Origin: Theropithecus gelada
Lineage: Eukaryota; Chordata; Mammalia; Primates; Cercopithecidae
DNA: 64,000 nt
Assembly (NCBI RefSeq): GCF_003255815.1
Contig: NC_037670.1
Location: 58,166,724 to 58,230,723 of the forward strand
Direction: 5' to 3'
Of this stretch, positions 47,242 to 62,579 are shown piece after piece (within the stretch, counting starts at the first letter, position 1; the number at the start of each line of letters is the position of its first letter). Both the position numbers and the translations under genes were made by a program. Below the pieces are notes generated by a model. That model had not been told where the DNA came from. It did not search any database and worked only from the letters and a program-made list of their open reading frames with translations.

Positions 47242-47333
47242 TTAATGCCATTCATTATTCATGATGTATTTTAATTTATGTATGGTCTTAATGCCATTCA
47301 TTATTCATGATGTATTTTAATTTATGTATGGTC
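47242..47333 (+). repeat. 46-bp perfect tandem duplication
   Basis: The 46-bp unit starting TTAATGCCATTCATTATTCA at 47242-47287 is repeated without any difference at 47288-47333. Perfect identity implies a recent replication-slippage or end-joining event in otherwise diverged sequence. Confidence 0.97.
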
Positions 47334-47434
47334 ATCATTTGCCTTTAGACCAATGCCTTATACAAACACTGACTGAACTGAATGTCCTAGCGTCACGTTT
47401 GACCATGGAAGCATGGGTTCAGCTACCGGCATTT

Positions 47435-48090
47435 AATCATTCACTCATTCATTTGCTCATTCCGTAAATATATATTGAGTGCTACAATCTACTAGATGCT
47501 GATCTGTTTTGTTCAAACAGAGCAGACAATAAGCTCCACTTGCCTAGAGAGCTTACATTCTCATAAGGTGAGATAAATAATAAATACTATACAAAACATA
47601 ATAAATATACAAATCATATGGGGTGCTGGAAGTTATAAATTCTGAGGAATTCACAAAGCAGGCTAAAGGGAACTATTTACGTGTGCAGGCAGGGCATGTT
47701 GGGGTCAACAACAGGGAGCCCGCAGGTTGAGTAGCGTGAGCGAGGAGGAGAACAGGAGGAGACAAAGTCAGAATCACAGGGAACAAGGGAACCTGCTGCC
47801 TCACACCCATAGGAAGAAAGGCCTTGAGTGAAAGGAGTAGATTTGTAGACACAGGATGACACGGTATCACTTATATTTTGTAAGGATCAGTGGGCTTCAC
47901 TGTTGAGAATACTGTGGACAAAGGTGGCAATTTAGAGGACAGTTTAGGGAGTTAATGCCAAAATCCAGGGCACATATGATGGTGGCATGGAGCAGGATTT
48001 AAATTCAGGACTAGGGGTTTTATTTCACAAGTTGTGAGAAGGAAAGTAGTGAGAAGTGGTTGGATACTGGATATATTTGAGAGGTAGAAG
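47435..48090 (-). mobile_element. L2 LINE 3' end, antisense
   Basis: Opens with TTCATTTGCTCATTCCGTAA, the complement of the L2 terminus. It continues with GCTTACATTCTCATAAGGTG, then AGGATCAGTGGGCTTCACTG and GGGAGTTAATGCCAAAATCC, in L2 order. Two near-identical minus-strand frames of about 62 codons inside it are chance. Confidence 0.75.
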
Positions 48091-48163
48091 CTGTGAGACC
48101 AAGTTTCACCAAGGGACAACTCTAGGTATCACAGAGCAACTGATTATTACAAAAGTCATCCTT

Positions 48164-48977
<814 letters not shown>

Positions 48978-49060
48978 CCCACTAGGGTTTAATTCTTACA
49001 CCATTAAACCCACCAGGGTTAATGAATTAAACCCCACCAGGGTTTAATTCTTACACCATT
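48978..49060 (+). repeat. local direct repeat, about 28 bp, with a partial third copy
   Basis: CCACTAGGGTTTAATTCTTA at 48979 and CCACCAGGGTTTAATTCTTA at 49034 begin two copies ending in CACCATT. A truncated copy (CCCACCAGGGTTAAT) lies between them at about 49009-49024. One base differs between the main copies. Confidence 0.9.
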
Positions 49061-49061
49061 C

Positions 49062-49230
49062 TTTACCTCCAGCACATTATTTAACCTCTGTTTTGGTTTC
49101 TTCTTCTGAGACGCAGAAATCATCATAATAACTCTGCCTTACAGATTTTGAAGTTAAGTGAGCTTATACCTGTACCAAACAAACAATGCACATTGTAACT
49201 GCACCATAAATGCTATTACTATTAGAAGGC
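49062..49230 (+). mobile_element. MIR element
   Basis: TATTTAACCTCTGTTTTGGT and TTCTTCTTCTGAGACGCAGA, then ATCATCATAATAACTCTGCC and TTGAAGTTAAGTGAGCTTAT, then ACCATAAATGCTATTACTAT. This is the order of MIR from the core to the 3' end. Confidence 0.8.
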
Positions 49231-52482
<3,252 letters not shown>

Positions 52483-52695
52483 CAGATCGGTAGGGTGTGA
52501 ATCTCAACTTCTCCCTTTCCTCTCTGTGCGGTCCTGGGCAAGTTACTTAACCCTCTGTATCTCAGTTTTCACGTCTGTAACATGGGGGGAGATAATAGAA
52601 TCTACTTCCATAGGCTGCTGTGTGGAATAAATGAATCAATACTTTGAAAGGACCTGGAGCAAAGTCAGTAGTCTGAAAATATTAGCCTTGGTGAC
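52483..52695 (+). mobile_element. MIR element
   Basis: A well preserved MIR: GTGTGAATCTCAACTTCTCC, CCTGGGCAAGTTACTTAACC, TCTGTATCTCAGTTTTCACG, TGTAACATGGGGGGAGATAA, GAATAAATGAATCAATAC, then the 3' end. The tRNA-derived part, core and LINE-related tail are all visible. Confidence 0.95.
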
Positions 52696-52839
52696 AATTA
52701 TTTTTTAACTGTGGAAGTGTTTTATTGATGAATTTGGAAGAATACCATTGCTAGAAGGACTTTCCCAAGTAAACACTTTAATCCTGGAGTGGGAGTAGTT
52801 CCTCAGAAATGTTGTACTGCAGCTTGGAATCTAATGCTG

Positions 52840-52965
52840 CTTAAACGTGGCTCTTTTGTCCTTGCTTTTTCTCTGACTGTGAGGTGCTGGGGTGTGTCAT
52901 GACTCCTGTGCCTACTGTGTTGTACCTCGCATTGTGTATGCAATAAACGTTTGTTAAATACCTGG
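52840..52965 (+). mobile_element. probable L2 3' terminus
   Basis: Ends in GCAATAAACGTTTGTTAAAT, the usual L2/MIR-type terminus, preceded by a C/T/G-rich stretch (CTCCTGTGCCTACTGTG). Only the last 100 or so bases can be assigned. The AATAAA here belongs to the repeat and is not a gene's poly(A) signal. Confidence 0.5.
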
Positions 52966-53071
52966 ACCTAGGCGTCTTAATCAATGTTTCAGGGAACAGG
53001 GGCCTTGGTCTCTGCCCCAGCAGTTCTGAAATATTTGCACACTGCAGCCACTTTCTGTGAACCGGTGGGAC

Positions 53072-53255
53072 TGCAGCAGTGGCTTCCTCAGTGTGGTACC
53101 CCATCCAGCAGCATCAGCATCACCTGGGAACCTGTTTAAAAATGCACATTATCAGGCTGCACCCCAGGCTGACTGAATCAAACACTCTGGGCCTGGGGCC
53201 TGGCAATGTATGTTCAAAACAAGCTCCGCAGATGAGTTTTGACCCACATTAAGCC
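53072..53255 (+). mobile_element. MER5A, non-autonomous hAT-Charlie element
   Basis: CCAGCAGCATCAGCATCACC, AACCTGTTTAAAAATGCACA, CACCCCAGGCTGACTGAATC, CTGGGGCCTGGCAATGTATG and TTCAAAACAAGCTCCGCAGA follow MER5A closely. The 161-codon minus frame at 53152-53637 starts downstream and runs across this element, so it is not a gene. Confidence 0.88.
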
Positions 53256-54089
53256 CCAAAGAGTCTGACACAGCAGGTCGCTGCAGAGGCCCTGACCAAG
53301 CCCTGCTGCCAGGATGGCCACTGTTCCCACAAGAGGGAGGCAAAGGGCAGGGAGCAGAGGCAGACGACCGCGAGGGAACACCCTGCAACCCTGGCCAAGG
53401 CTGTCCCAAGCCAAGTGCAGATGCAGCCTGCAGATGGGAGGGGATCCCCAGGGTGGAGACCCGATTACTCATGGAAGCCGGGTCAAGCTGGGGACACAGG
53501 GCGTGGGTGGACCCAGGGAAGTGGAGCCCTGGATGAAGATTGAAATGTTGAAGGGGAACTAAATTAGATGTAGATCTAAGCCCGTAAAGCAAAGCACAGC
53601 CCATAAGGCACAGTACAATAACGACTGTAGGGTGCATTTGGGACCCGAGTCAGATTTGCCTGTTTTCTCCTGGGGATCACTCCCCCTTCTGGGGATCAAC
53701 TGGGTTCCTAAGCCCAGTTGCAGGACTTGTGTTTCTAATTTCTTAACTTGATAAGTAACATCTGAGCTGGGTTTTGAAGTGATGTTCTGTCTCCTGTTCC
53801 CTCTCACTGAGTCCTCGGGTGGCCAGCAGCGAGAAGGTTGTGAGTGCTGGGCTGTCATCTGAAATTCTGCTTTCTACACCTTACCAAGCGCCTCCTCTAC
53901 AGTCTGGGCAATGGTGCTTTAGTACCGTCGCACATATGAAATGAGACATGGATGTGAAAGTCCCTTGTAAACTGAACTTTGTCCAAATGGAACCTATATT
54001 TCAACCAGGGTTCTCCGTGACTCAACTTTGCCTCCCCATGTCCCCAGGATGGGTCCACCAATTCTTCTGATGGACGCATTTATTTTGTG
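53256..54089. other. GC-rich single-copy block, no gene recognised
   Basis: 53260-53560 is GC-rich with several CpGs but far fewer than the island at 59.6 kb. Overlapping frames on both strands (53314-53562 plus; 53152-53637 and 53559-53858 minus) reflect low stop density in GC-rich DNA. No protein family is recognised. Confidence 0.45.
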
Positions 54090-54240
54090 AAAGGTGGTGT
54101 GGTTATTAGAACAGAGAAGAACAGATTCGATTCCACCTTAGCTTGGTCAGTTACTAGCTCCATGACTCTGGGGAGACACTTACCCTCGCTACCTCTAAAA
54201 CAAAGCAGAGACCATAAAACCTAACAGCGGGCTTCAGTGG
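54090..54240 (+). mobile_element. MIR element
   Basis: GAACAGATTCGATTCCACCT, TCAGTTACTAGCTCCATGAC, TCTGGGGAGACACTTACCC and CTACCTCTAAAACAAAGCAG follow the MIR tRNA-like region and core with moderate divergence. Confidence 0.7.
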
Positions 54241-54349
54241 GAGGATAGGCCTGGCACACAACCACACTTGTTGCCTCTTTTTCCAAAGACAACACAACTG
54301 AGGTCAAGAAAGAGCTCAAAGAAGAAGCCAGTGATGAAGTTAAAATTTG

Positions 54350-54820
54350 TGCCGTTTCCCTGTTTGGAGTCCTACAGTGACTTCCCATCTCACCCGGAGT
54401 AAGAGCCAACATCCTTAAAATGTCCCTTAAGGCTATTCCCTTAGATAGTTTGGGCTCTGCTATCCCTGGCTCCATCTTCTACTCCCTCTACCGCCCACCT
54501 CCCAACCCCCTCAAGGCACTGCAGCTGCACTGGCCTCAACTTTACCCAGCTATCACCCTTTGGGGAGGCCTTCCTTGCTACTTTACCTAAAGTTCTCACC
54601 CTCCCCAGTACGTATACCCCTCCTTTTTGTTCTGCTTTTCTCCTTGCATGTCTTTTTATCTAAAGCACAAGTTATTTTACTTATTTGTCTTGTTTATTTT
54701 CTCCTCCCTTACTACAAGTTCCATTAGGTTGGGGAATTTTTATCTGTTGTTCGTTCCTTTATCCCCAAGGCCCAGAATATTGCTTGGCAGGTAGTAGGCA
54801 CTTATAAATTATTTACTGGA
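54350..54820 (+). mobile_element. L2 LINE 3' end
   Basis: CCTACAGTGACTTCCCATCT, GAGTAAGAGCCAACATCCTT, a CT-rich block with CCTCAAGGCACTGCAGCTGC, GGAGGCCTTCCTTGCTACTT, CTACAAGTTCCATTAGGTTG and AGAATATTGCTTGGCAGGTA follow the L2 3' region in order. It is cut at 54820 by an L1 insertion; the original L2 terminus resumes at about 55013. Confidence 0.85.
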
Positions 54821-55012
54821 CACAGGAAGGGGAACATCACACACCAGGGCCTACTGGGGGGAGGGGGGAGGGGGAGAGGGATAGCATTAGGAGATATACC
54901 TAATGTAAATGACGAGTTAATGGGTGCAGCACACCAGCATGGCATATGTGTACATATGTAACAAACCTGCACATTGTGCACATGTACCCTAGAACTTAAA
55001 GTATAATTTAAA
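54821..55012 (+). mobile_element. L1PA 3' UTR insertion, about 190 bp
   Basis: Only the last 190 bases of L1 were inserted: CACAGGAAGGGGAACATCAC, the G-rich tract at 54855-54881, then ATGTAACAAACCTGCACATT and an A-rich tail. The target duplication is AATTATTTACTGGA ending at 54820 against AATTATTTGCTGGA ending at 55027 (one mismatch). It landed in an L2 3' end. Confidence 0.93.
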
Positions 55013-55057
55013 AAATTATTTGCTGGATGACTCAAGATGAGAGCTCTGTCAATTATA

Positions 55058-55125
55058 CTATAATAATAACTAAGATTTACATAGCTGTCTGGATTGACAA
55101 GTGCTTTACATGCATTATGCTGTTC
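55058..55125 (-). mobile_element. possible MIR core, antisense
   Basis: ATAATAATAACTAAGATTTA followed by AAGTGCTTTACATGCATTAT resembles the MIR core complement. Too short to be sure. Confidence 0.45.
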
Positions 55126-57029
55126 TATCCAAGAGTGGATGTGCAATAATTTTGTACAGCAGTGGGCTAATTCAATGTACATAATTTTCCAAAACCATTC
55201 CTCTATATCCTTGGCATTATATTGGTTTTTGACTGGAGGAACATGCTTGAATGTTCAGGGATCATTTACAAAGGCTTCTGGTGTCTTCACTTTTGCTGCC
55301 GTGCAGAACAGGGGTGCTCTGGATTGTCAGTGTGGATCAAGGACTCTGCAGTGGGAACTGGAGTTCACGTGACATGGGCTCCATCAGCTTAATTCTGAAT
55401 CCCTAGCTCAGGAACAGCGTCAGTGCAACATCACAAATACACTGAAGTGTGAGGAGGCTGAGGGGCACCCACACCTACAGTCCTTCATGTAACTCATGAA
55501 ACTCTACTCACTCTACTTGACAAGAACCGTTTAATTTGTTGTTAGAAACTTTAAGTCCTACTTGGCCTGGACACCTATTCCATTCACTTACAGCCTGTAA
55601 CACCTCCATGTGAAGGCAGGGCCTGGCCGTTCTACTGAAAAGCAGTCTTCAGGCAACAAGGATGGATTAGCTCATTTTCCACTAGCAAAACCAGTATTAT
55701 CTATCGTTTTTACTTTGAAACACAGAGATCTGTTTAACTGAAATATCTCAAAATATCCGACTGGCTTTAATCTTTAGTATTCGAAAAAGGCAAAGAAAAC
55801 AAAGCAAAACAGGCCTCAGGACTCTGAAAACTCTGGCACATGTGACACTAGAAACTCAAAATTCATCACGTGCTGGGAAAAGTTGTGCAAGATTCCTAAA
55901 TTAGGGCTGTCTGGCCAGGGGTTGTATCCCGAGAAATATTTTCAACATTTCCATTGCTCATTACTACTGAAGTCCCACACTGGGATGGTCATCTGCTGGA
56001 CACCAAAAACGCATACTGAGCTCTCTCTCACACCGTATCCAATGCCCAGTTAGCGTTCGCAGGCAGGTCCAAGAAGCCAGCTGCCCCAGTTAAACGTTGT
56101 GTGTTTGGGTGCTCTGCCCCTCAGGGGCTGGGCTGAGGAGCGTGCAAAGGAATCAGGTTTTGGGTCAGGACACTGGGTCACTTTCCTCAGGTCAACATGA
56201 AAGAGAATGTGTATTTGTATGTGTGTGTAAGAGAGAGAGAGAGAGAGAAACTTTACACTTATTATAGTGCAGGGATCTATTTCCAAAGGGAACAGGGTGA
56301 CCGAGTGCAAGGTTTCAAACTACATTCCTATCCATTTCTTAGGGCAGGGTGTTTTTGTCCCTTGAGGAGTCTTATCTGTGGTCAGGCATGTTTCCCACCA
56401 GAGATCCCCAGACATCCGTCTCTGCCTGAGGGTTGGCAGCCATTCCTGTCCTTCTACCACCGCTCTCTGCCTCATGAATTTCTCAGAAGGAGGAGAAATG
56501 GGAGAGACTACTAAGTCTCCACCAAGGCATCGCATTGCTAACATCACGTGCTGGGTCACAACCCAAGAATTCACTTTGTCCTGTCTGTCCACCCTCCACT
56601 AAGCATAGCTGCACTGTGTGACCCCACTGAGTTGTCCGCAGGGTCTCTGGAAGAATGTGCACCCTCACTTGTTCACACCCTAGTCTGAACAAGAGGACCC
56701 CAGGATAATCTTCTGCCTTTCTTATGTTCCGAAATTGTGCCAGGAACCTAATTAGCATGCGAGCCTCATTGGCTATGTTGGTTGCTTACCCTTTTGCTCC
56801 CTATCAGTCACAGTTATGAACCCAGGACTTGTGGCAAATTCTTTAATTTTTACATAGCTTTTGATTTATTCATTGTGATACCTGTGGAAAATTTGACTAA
56901 TACAAAACGGGTAAACATAAAAGAAAACAAAACACAATCAACTACCTAGCATCATTCTTTACTTGGCTACTTTGCCCAATTGCTTTCTGTATATTTTTTG
57001 CACAGTTGAAATCATTTAACATACAGCAT
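55126..57029. other. about 1.9 kb single-copy sequence
   Basis: Moderate GC at 55990-56760 with many short overlapping frames on both strands (up to 105 codons), none recognisable. A (GA)n tract lies at 56229-56248 and no clear repeat elsewhere. The frames at 56197-56602 and 56320-56758 overlap on opposite strands, as expected for chance in GC-richer DNA. Confidence 0.45.
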
Positions 57030-57260
57030 ATTACATTTTCTTCTTATCCTCATCCCATAAAATGTTTCCAAAGTAAAAAAAAAAAAATTATCAGGTACTA
57101 TTTTCATGGCATCATAATATTTCATCAAGAAGTACTTGATAGTTTATTCAATTATTCTCTAACATAGGATATTTAGATTGTTTCCAACTGTTTCTGTGCA
57201 AATTATAATTAAATTTGTATTTAATCTTTGTCTACCTTTCTGCTTACATTCTTGTAATAT
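57030..57260 (-). mobile_element. possible old L1 remnant, antisense
   Basis: CATGGCATCATAATATTTCA followed by AGGATATTTAGATTGTTTCC resembles the complement of the late L1 ORF2 region around 'GGAATACTATGCAGCC'. High divergence. A short A-run of 12 lies at 57076-57087. Confidence 0.4.
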
Positions 57261-57317
57261 TTTCTTAGAAGAGGAGTTATTAGAGATAGGAGTGAACACA
57301 CATTTTGTTTTTGATTT

Positions 57318-57698
<381 letters not shown>

Positions 57699-57805
57699 AG
57701 GCAAAGATTCTCAGCCTCTTGGATACTATGTTCTAGCTAACTAGAAACTCTGTAGGTTTAAAAGTATGTATCTTTAGTGCAAGAGTCTTGCTTAGTGCAT
57801 TGTGC

Positions 57806-58660
<855 letters not shown>

Positions 58661-59268
58661 CTCTGCCTGCTATTAAACCATTGTCTCTCAGCTCCAAACC
58701 ACCCCTCCGTACTTGTGATTTTCTGGCAACGTCACTGCCAACTCAATTTCTCCTTTGCAGATTGGTCCCTGTTCGCTTCTGCCACTGGGGCACTGGATCA
58801 GGCATTGGGAGGCGGGATGATGGCCGAGGGGACTGGGGGCTGTGGCTCCCTGTCCTTCCTGGTGGGGTCCCTCCGCAAGGACGCTTCGCCCCAGCAGCAG
58901 CATTTGGTCAATCCCCTTTCAGCAGTTCCGGGAGCAGCGCCTCTATGGCACCTGAGACGTCTAGGGCCCACCCTGGGCCATCAAACCTGAGCGGTCCAGG
59001 CAGAGAAAAGCAGGCGGGCCGCAAAGGCCACTTAGTGAGCTTGACCGGAGGGCGCCAGCCAAGGCTCTCAGCCTCCAACGCGTGTTAGAATCCTGGGGCT
59101 CGGAAGCCCCCCAAGTCAGAATCCTAGGGCAGGAGGCCGGCCCTGTGTGGATGGGTGGGATCTGGCCATGGGGATGACACAGGGTCACCCAGGAGCCAGG
59201 CCCCAACCATTTAGCTGCCGTCCAGGCACCCTCCGTAAGCTTCCCTGCGCCTACTTTGAACCCATGGC
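58661..59268. other. GC-rich flank of a CpG island, no gene recognised
   Basis: Long overlapping plus frames at 58610-58990 and 58621-59088 start inside the upstream L2 and match nothing known. CpG density rises towards 59260. A non-coding first exon or promoter shore is possible. Confidence 0.45.
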
Positions 59269-59570
59269 TGCCAGGCGCGGTCACTCACGCCTGTAGTCCC
59301 AGCACTTTGGGAGGCCAACGCGGGCGGATCACGAGGTCAGGAGTTCGAGACCAGCCTGGTCAACATAGCGAAACCCCATCTCTACTAAAAATACACAAAT
59401 TAGCTGGGCGTGGTGGTGCGCGCCTGTAATCCCAGCTACTCAGGAGGCTGAGGCAGGAGAATCGCTTGAACTCAGGAGGCGAAGGTTGCAGCGAGCCAAG
59501 ATCACGTCACTGCACTGCAGCCTGGGGACAAAGCAAGACTCCATCTCAAAACAAACACACACAAAAACAA
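59269..59570 (+). mobile_element. Alu element, AluS type (Sc-like)
   Basis: CCAGGCGCGGTCACTCACGC, GCGGATCACGAGGTCAGGAG and TTGCAGCGAGCCAAGATCAC; the tail has drifted to AAAACAAACACACACAAAAAC. It marks the left border of the CpG-rich block. Confidence 0.92.
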
Positions 59571-59579
59571 ACATAAAAG

Positions 59580-60420
59580 AACCCAAGGCTAAGAAATGTT
59601 GGCCGGATCTCACCTCCTCTAGGCCCGCGTGTCCAGAAATCGACAAGAATTCTAACCAGAGGTTGAGAGGCATTAAGAGCTCACCCCCCGCCCCCGCCCC
59701 CGCCCCCGCCCCCCCACTCCCCGACCCCTCCACCCCGCCTCTGGCTCCACCCCTCGCCTCCGACCTCCCCGGCCCCCCGACCTCCCCCGACTCCCTAACC
59801 CCCACCCCCCTCCACCCCGCCTGCCGCCAGCACCAGCCCGTACGCACCGCTCTGGGAGCCGCCACCGCTGCGGCTTCCCTCGCAAGGCCCGAGGGCCACA
59901 GGGCCTGGAACCAGTGCGCGCCTCGGACGCAGGCTTCGGGAAGGTTCGGCAACCGCAGGGCCCGGCGCCTGGCCACCAACCTGCACTGCTCTTGCTGTGT
60001 TGTGTCAGCCTCAAACCAGATTTACGTTGTTTCTGGAAAAATAAACGCATCCTTACTCACCCAGGCTCGGAAACAAGCGGCACCTCAGCCTCGCCCGCTG
60101 TCCTCTGGCTGCACAGGGCGGGCGAGTTGGGCCCGCGAGGCCAGGACTGGACACTGCCCGGGATGAGCGCGTCCTGACCCACGTCTGGCCTGCCGCCCAC
60201 TCAGCCCTGCGCTATGGAAGAGTCACTCAGCGTCGCTGCACGCCTCGGTGCCCCTGTTCACAAACTTGCAGCCCAATCCTGGGCTTCCTCGCCCAGATGG
60301 AGCAGGCAGGGCTCCAGGACGCTGACTGAGTCTTCCCAGTCTTGTGTGAACCCCAGGCCCAGGGAAGTGCAGTCCTGGCCCTCTTAGGAGGAGAATCCTT
60401 AGGATCACCTTCCTCCACTC
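59580..60420. promoter_or_regulatory. CpG-island-like region, possible promoter
   Basis: The only CpG-dense, strongly GC-rich part of the window. It contains repeated CCCCGCCCC (Sp1/KLF-type boxes, 59684-59715), CpG clusters at 59830-59970 (CGTACGCACCGCTC; GCGCGCCTCGGACGCAGG) and at 60090-60260. No TATA box is obvious, in keeping with a CpG promoter. On the minus strand a strong donor GTGAGTAAG begins at 60060 after CCTGG, so a minus-strand first exon above 60061 is plausible. Open frames here (59486-60166 plus, 59440-59979 minus) start or end in the Alu and match nothing. Confidence 0.6.
59684..59715 (-). promoter_or_regulatory. G-quadruplex-forming (CCCCCG)n tract
   Basis: Thirty-two bases with five C-runs of five to seven separated by single G. 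The minus strand therefore carries five G-runs with one-base loops, an optimal G-quadruplex. It also provides overlapping Sp1-type boxes. Its near-perfect periodicity makes it a candidate for length variation. Confidence 0.9.
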
Positions 60421-60914
60421 TGCACTCCTATTGAAAAACCCACACTACAAGGGGAAGCGGGGGCCAGGGAATGGGGAGCTTTTCTTCTTTGTTTGAAATG
60501 GCATTACAGCTTCTCTGATTATAAGGGTAATACATTATCATCGCGAAAAACCAAGGCAAAAATAATTTCTGTGATATCAACTCCTAGAGATAATTTCTAC
60601 TAGTATTTTACTGTATTTTTGAGGTACATATTATGAAAAGAGAAAGGATAGGTGTATTTTAAAACCAACAATGATTTAATCTTTTTAATTATATTTAAGT
60701 GCTTTACTTTAATGCTATTTTGTTTAATTACTTTATTTCCATCTGCTATAATCTTTTAACTACTGTTTTGTAAAAATACTAAGATAACTCCTAACACCTC
60801 TTCTACTTTATATTTTTTGCATATTTTTTTCAGTGTTTGAAAGTTGTATGGTATATTTTAGTGGGCGTGGAATAGATTTTTTTTAAAGAATATGTATTGA
60901 ATCAAATGGTGCAC
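60421..60914. other. single-copy AT-rich sequence beside the CpG island
   Basis: GC content falls sharply at about 60470. No repeat or exon recognised. Confidence 0.45.
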
Positions 60915-61030
60915 TTAATTCAGTCTTCAAGGTTTACCCATGTTGCAGAAATGTGTTAGAATTTCTTTCCGTGTAAAGGCTGAATAATATTCCATTATAT
61001 GTGTACATCACATTTTCTTTTTATGGTAGT
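60915..61030 (-). mobile_element. L1 remnant, late ORF2, antisense
   Basis: CAGTCTTCAAGGTTTACCCA, GTAAAGGCTGAATAATATTC and CATTATATGTGTACATCACA are the complement of the L1 ORF2 tail around 'GGAATACTATGCAGCC'. Confidence 0.65.
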
Positions 61031-61110
61031 AAACATTTTATTTTTATTTATTATTTTTTAATTGATGGAAAAAATTGTATGTATCATAAACAACATGATG
61101 TTTTGAAGCA

Positions 61111-61897
61111 CAGTATCTTCCCTTATCTGCAGTTTCCTTTTTGTGGTTTCAGTTACTTGTGGTTAATCATGATCCAAAAGTGTTAGGTGGAAAATTCCAG
61201 AAATAAAGAATCAGTTTTAAATTGTGTGCCATTCTCAGTAGTGTGATGAAGTCTCATACTGTCCCGTCCATCACACCCAGGATGTGAATCATCCCTTTGT
61301 CCGGCGTACCTGGGCTGTGTAAACACTACCTGCCCGTTAGTCACTTAGCTGTCTTGGTGATCAGATTGACTGCCAAGTATAGTGTGTAAACCAAAAAGTA
61401 TCTGAGAAAGGTATCCATCAATTCAGAAGTTAATTTTGCCAACGTTAAGGACATGCCTGCAAGGGAGGTCTGTGCCTTGCTCCAAAGACGATTCTGAGGG
61501 CTTTGGTATTTAAAGGGGAAAGAGGGAAGTTGTGGTTACATGACTGAATCCATGTGTGGCAGGAGAAAAGGAGCAGGTAAGGGAATAGCCTGTTATGTGT
61601 TCTTCTAGCCCTTGGTAAATCGGTGCTTCACTTAAGATAAGGTGAGGGTACAGTAGCTACCTGTGGGGATGTTTAACCTTTTATCTGTACTACTCTGCTT
61701 AGGAATATAAGGAAAAGCAGCTTCTTGCATGACTCAGCTTTCAGCTTAATATTTTCTTTTGGCAGAGTGAAAGTAGGTTCCCAAGTTTTTGTTTTCCTTT
61801 CGCAAGTATATACAGGGTTTGGTACTATGCATGGTTTCAGGCATTTACTGAGGGTCCTGGAACGTATTCCCTTGGAATGGATAAGTAGAGACTACTG
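61111..61897 (+). mobile_element. TcMar-Tigger element, internally deleted and split
   Basis: Left end CAGTATCTTCCCTTATCTGC, then GTTTCAGTTACTTGTGGTTA, GGTGGAAAATTCCAGAAATA, ATGTGAATCATCCCTTTGTC and CTACCTGCCCGTTAGTCAC. The right end GTATATACAGGGTTTGGTAC to TAGAGACTACTG is its inverted terminal region. About 400 bp between 61392 and 61790 is foreign. The transposase gene is absent. Confidence 0.8.
61392..61790 (-). mobile_element. possible LTR inserted into the Tigger element
   Basis: The inserted block has a U5/R-like feature in reverse: TTCAGAAGTTAATTTTGCCA resembles the complement of an LTR poly(A) region (TTGGCAAAATAAA). No terminal TG...CA pair or target duplication could be fixed, and the family is not recognised. 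Confidence 0.4.
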
Positions 61898-61989
61898 TAT
61901 ATATACATTGTGGAATGGCTAAATCTAGCTTGCATTACCTCACATAGTTGTCATTTTTGTGGTGGGAACACTTAACATCCTCATTCAAT

Positions 61990-62575
61990 TTTCACACGCT
62001 GGTACTGAGTGTCTACCATGTACCAGATTCTGTTCTGATACTGGGGACAGAAGAGAGACAGGCCACACCCTGAACCCATGGAACCAGGAGAGACAATGAA
62101 TAAGAAAACAAACAAAAAAATTGAGCAAGACGATCTCAAAGTGTGGCATTAGTAGTAATAAACAAGATGATGAACGAGTTGGCAAGGGATGGGAGAAGGT
62201 TATTCAGATAGGATGGTCTGGAAAGGTCTCTGTAGAGGTTGTGTTTGAACTAAGCTGAAGGATAAGAAAGACTCAGGGACAGAAAGGACTTGAAATATTA
62301 CAAGAATGGAAGGGAGGCTAAACTGCTGAAATACCCCTGTGTGCAGGTATGTGTATGTGTGTGTGTGTGCGCGTGTGTGTGCATGCGTGTGTGTGTGTGC
62401 ATGCGTGTGTGTGTGCATGCGTGTGTGTGTGTGTGTGCATGAAAGATGAAAGATGAGGCTAGAGAGAGCCTTTTATTATTGTAAAATATTATGGTTGAAG
62501 AGTTTTAAGCTTATGAATGAGACAACCTGAGTATTAGATTTAAAAAGATGGTCCTGGCTACTTTATATGAATTAA
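61990..62575 (-). mobile_element. L2 LINE 3' region, antisense, containing a TG tract
   Basis: GAGTGTCTACCATGTACCAG, TCTGTTCTGATACTGGGGAC, GTTATTCAGATAGGATGGTC, TTGTGTTTGAACTAAGCTGA and AAGATGGTCCTGGCTACTTT follow the complement of L2. A long TG repeat interrupts it at 62349-62440. Confidence 0.7.
62349..62440 (+). repeat. (TG)n tract with GCATGCG interruptions
   Basis: About 92 bp of alternating purine-pyrimidine sequence: TG runs separated by GCGCGTG and three GTGCATGCGTGT units. Alternation is nearly unbroken, which is the sequence type that forms Z-DNA. Expected to be length-variable. Confidence 0.95.
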
Positions 62576-62579
62576 CGTT

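Noticed and set aside
52917..52945. AATAAA after a C/T-rich stretch, possible gene 3' end
   Set aside because: It is part of an L2/MIR-type terminus (GCAATAAACGTTTGTT), a known repeat end.
53152..53637. 161-codon minus-strand frame
   Set aside because: It ends inside the MER5A element and lies in GC-rich DNA with few stops. The 99-codon frame next to it is similar.
59486..60166. 226-codon plus-strand frame through the CpG island
   Set aside because: It starts inside an AluS, is Pro/Ala/Arg-rich as any frame in C-rich DNA would be, and shows no domain. The 179- and 125-codon minus frames have the same problem.
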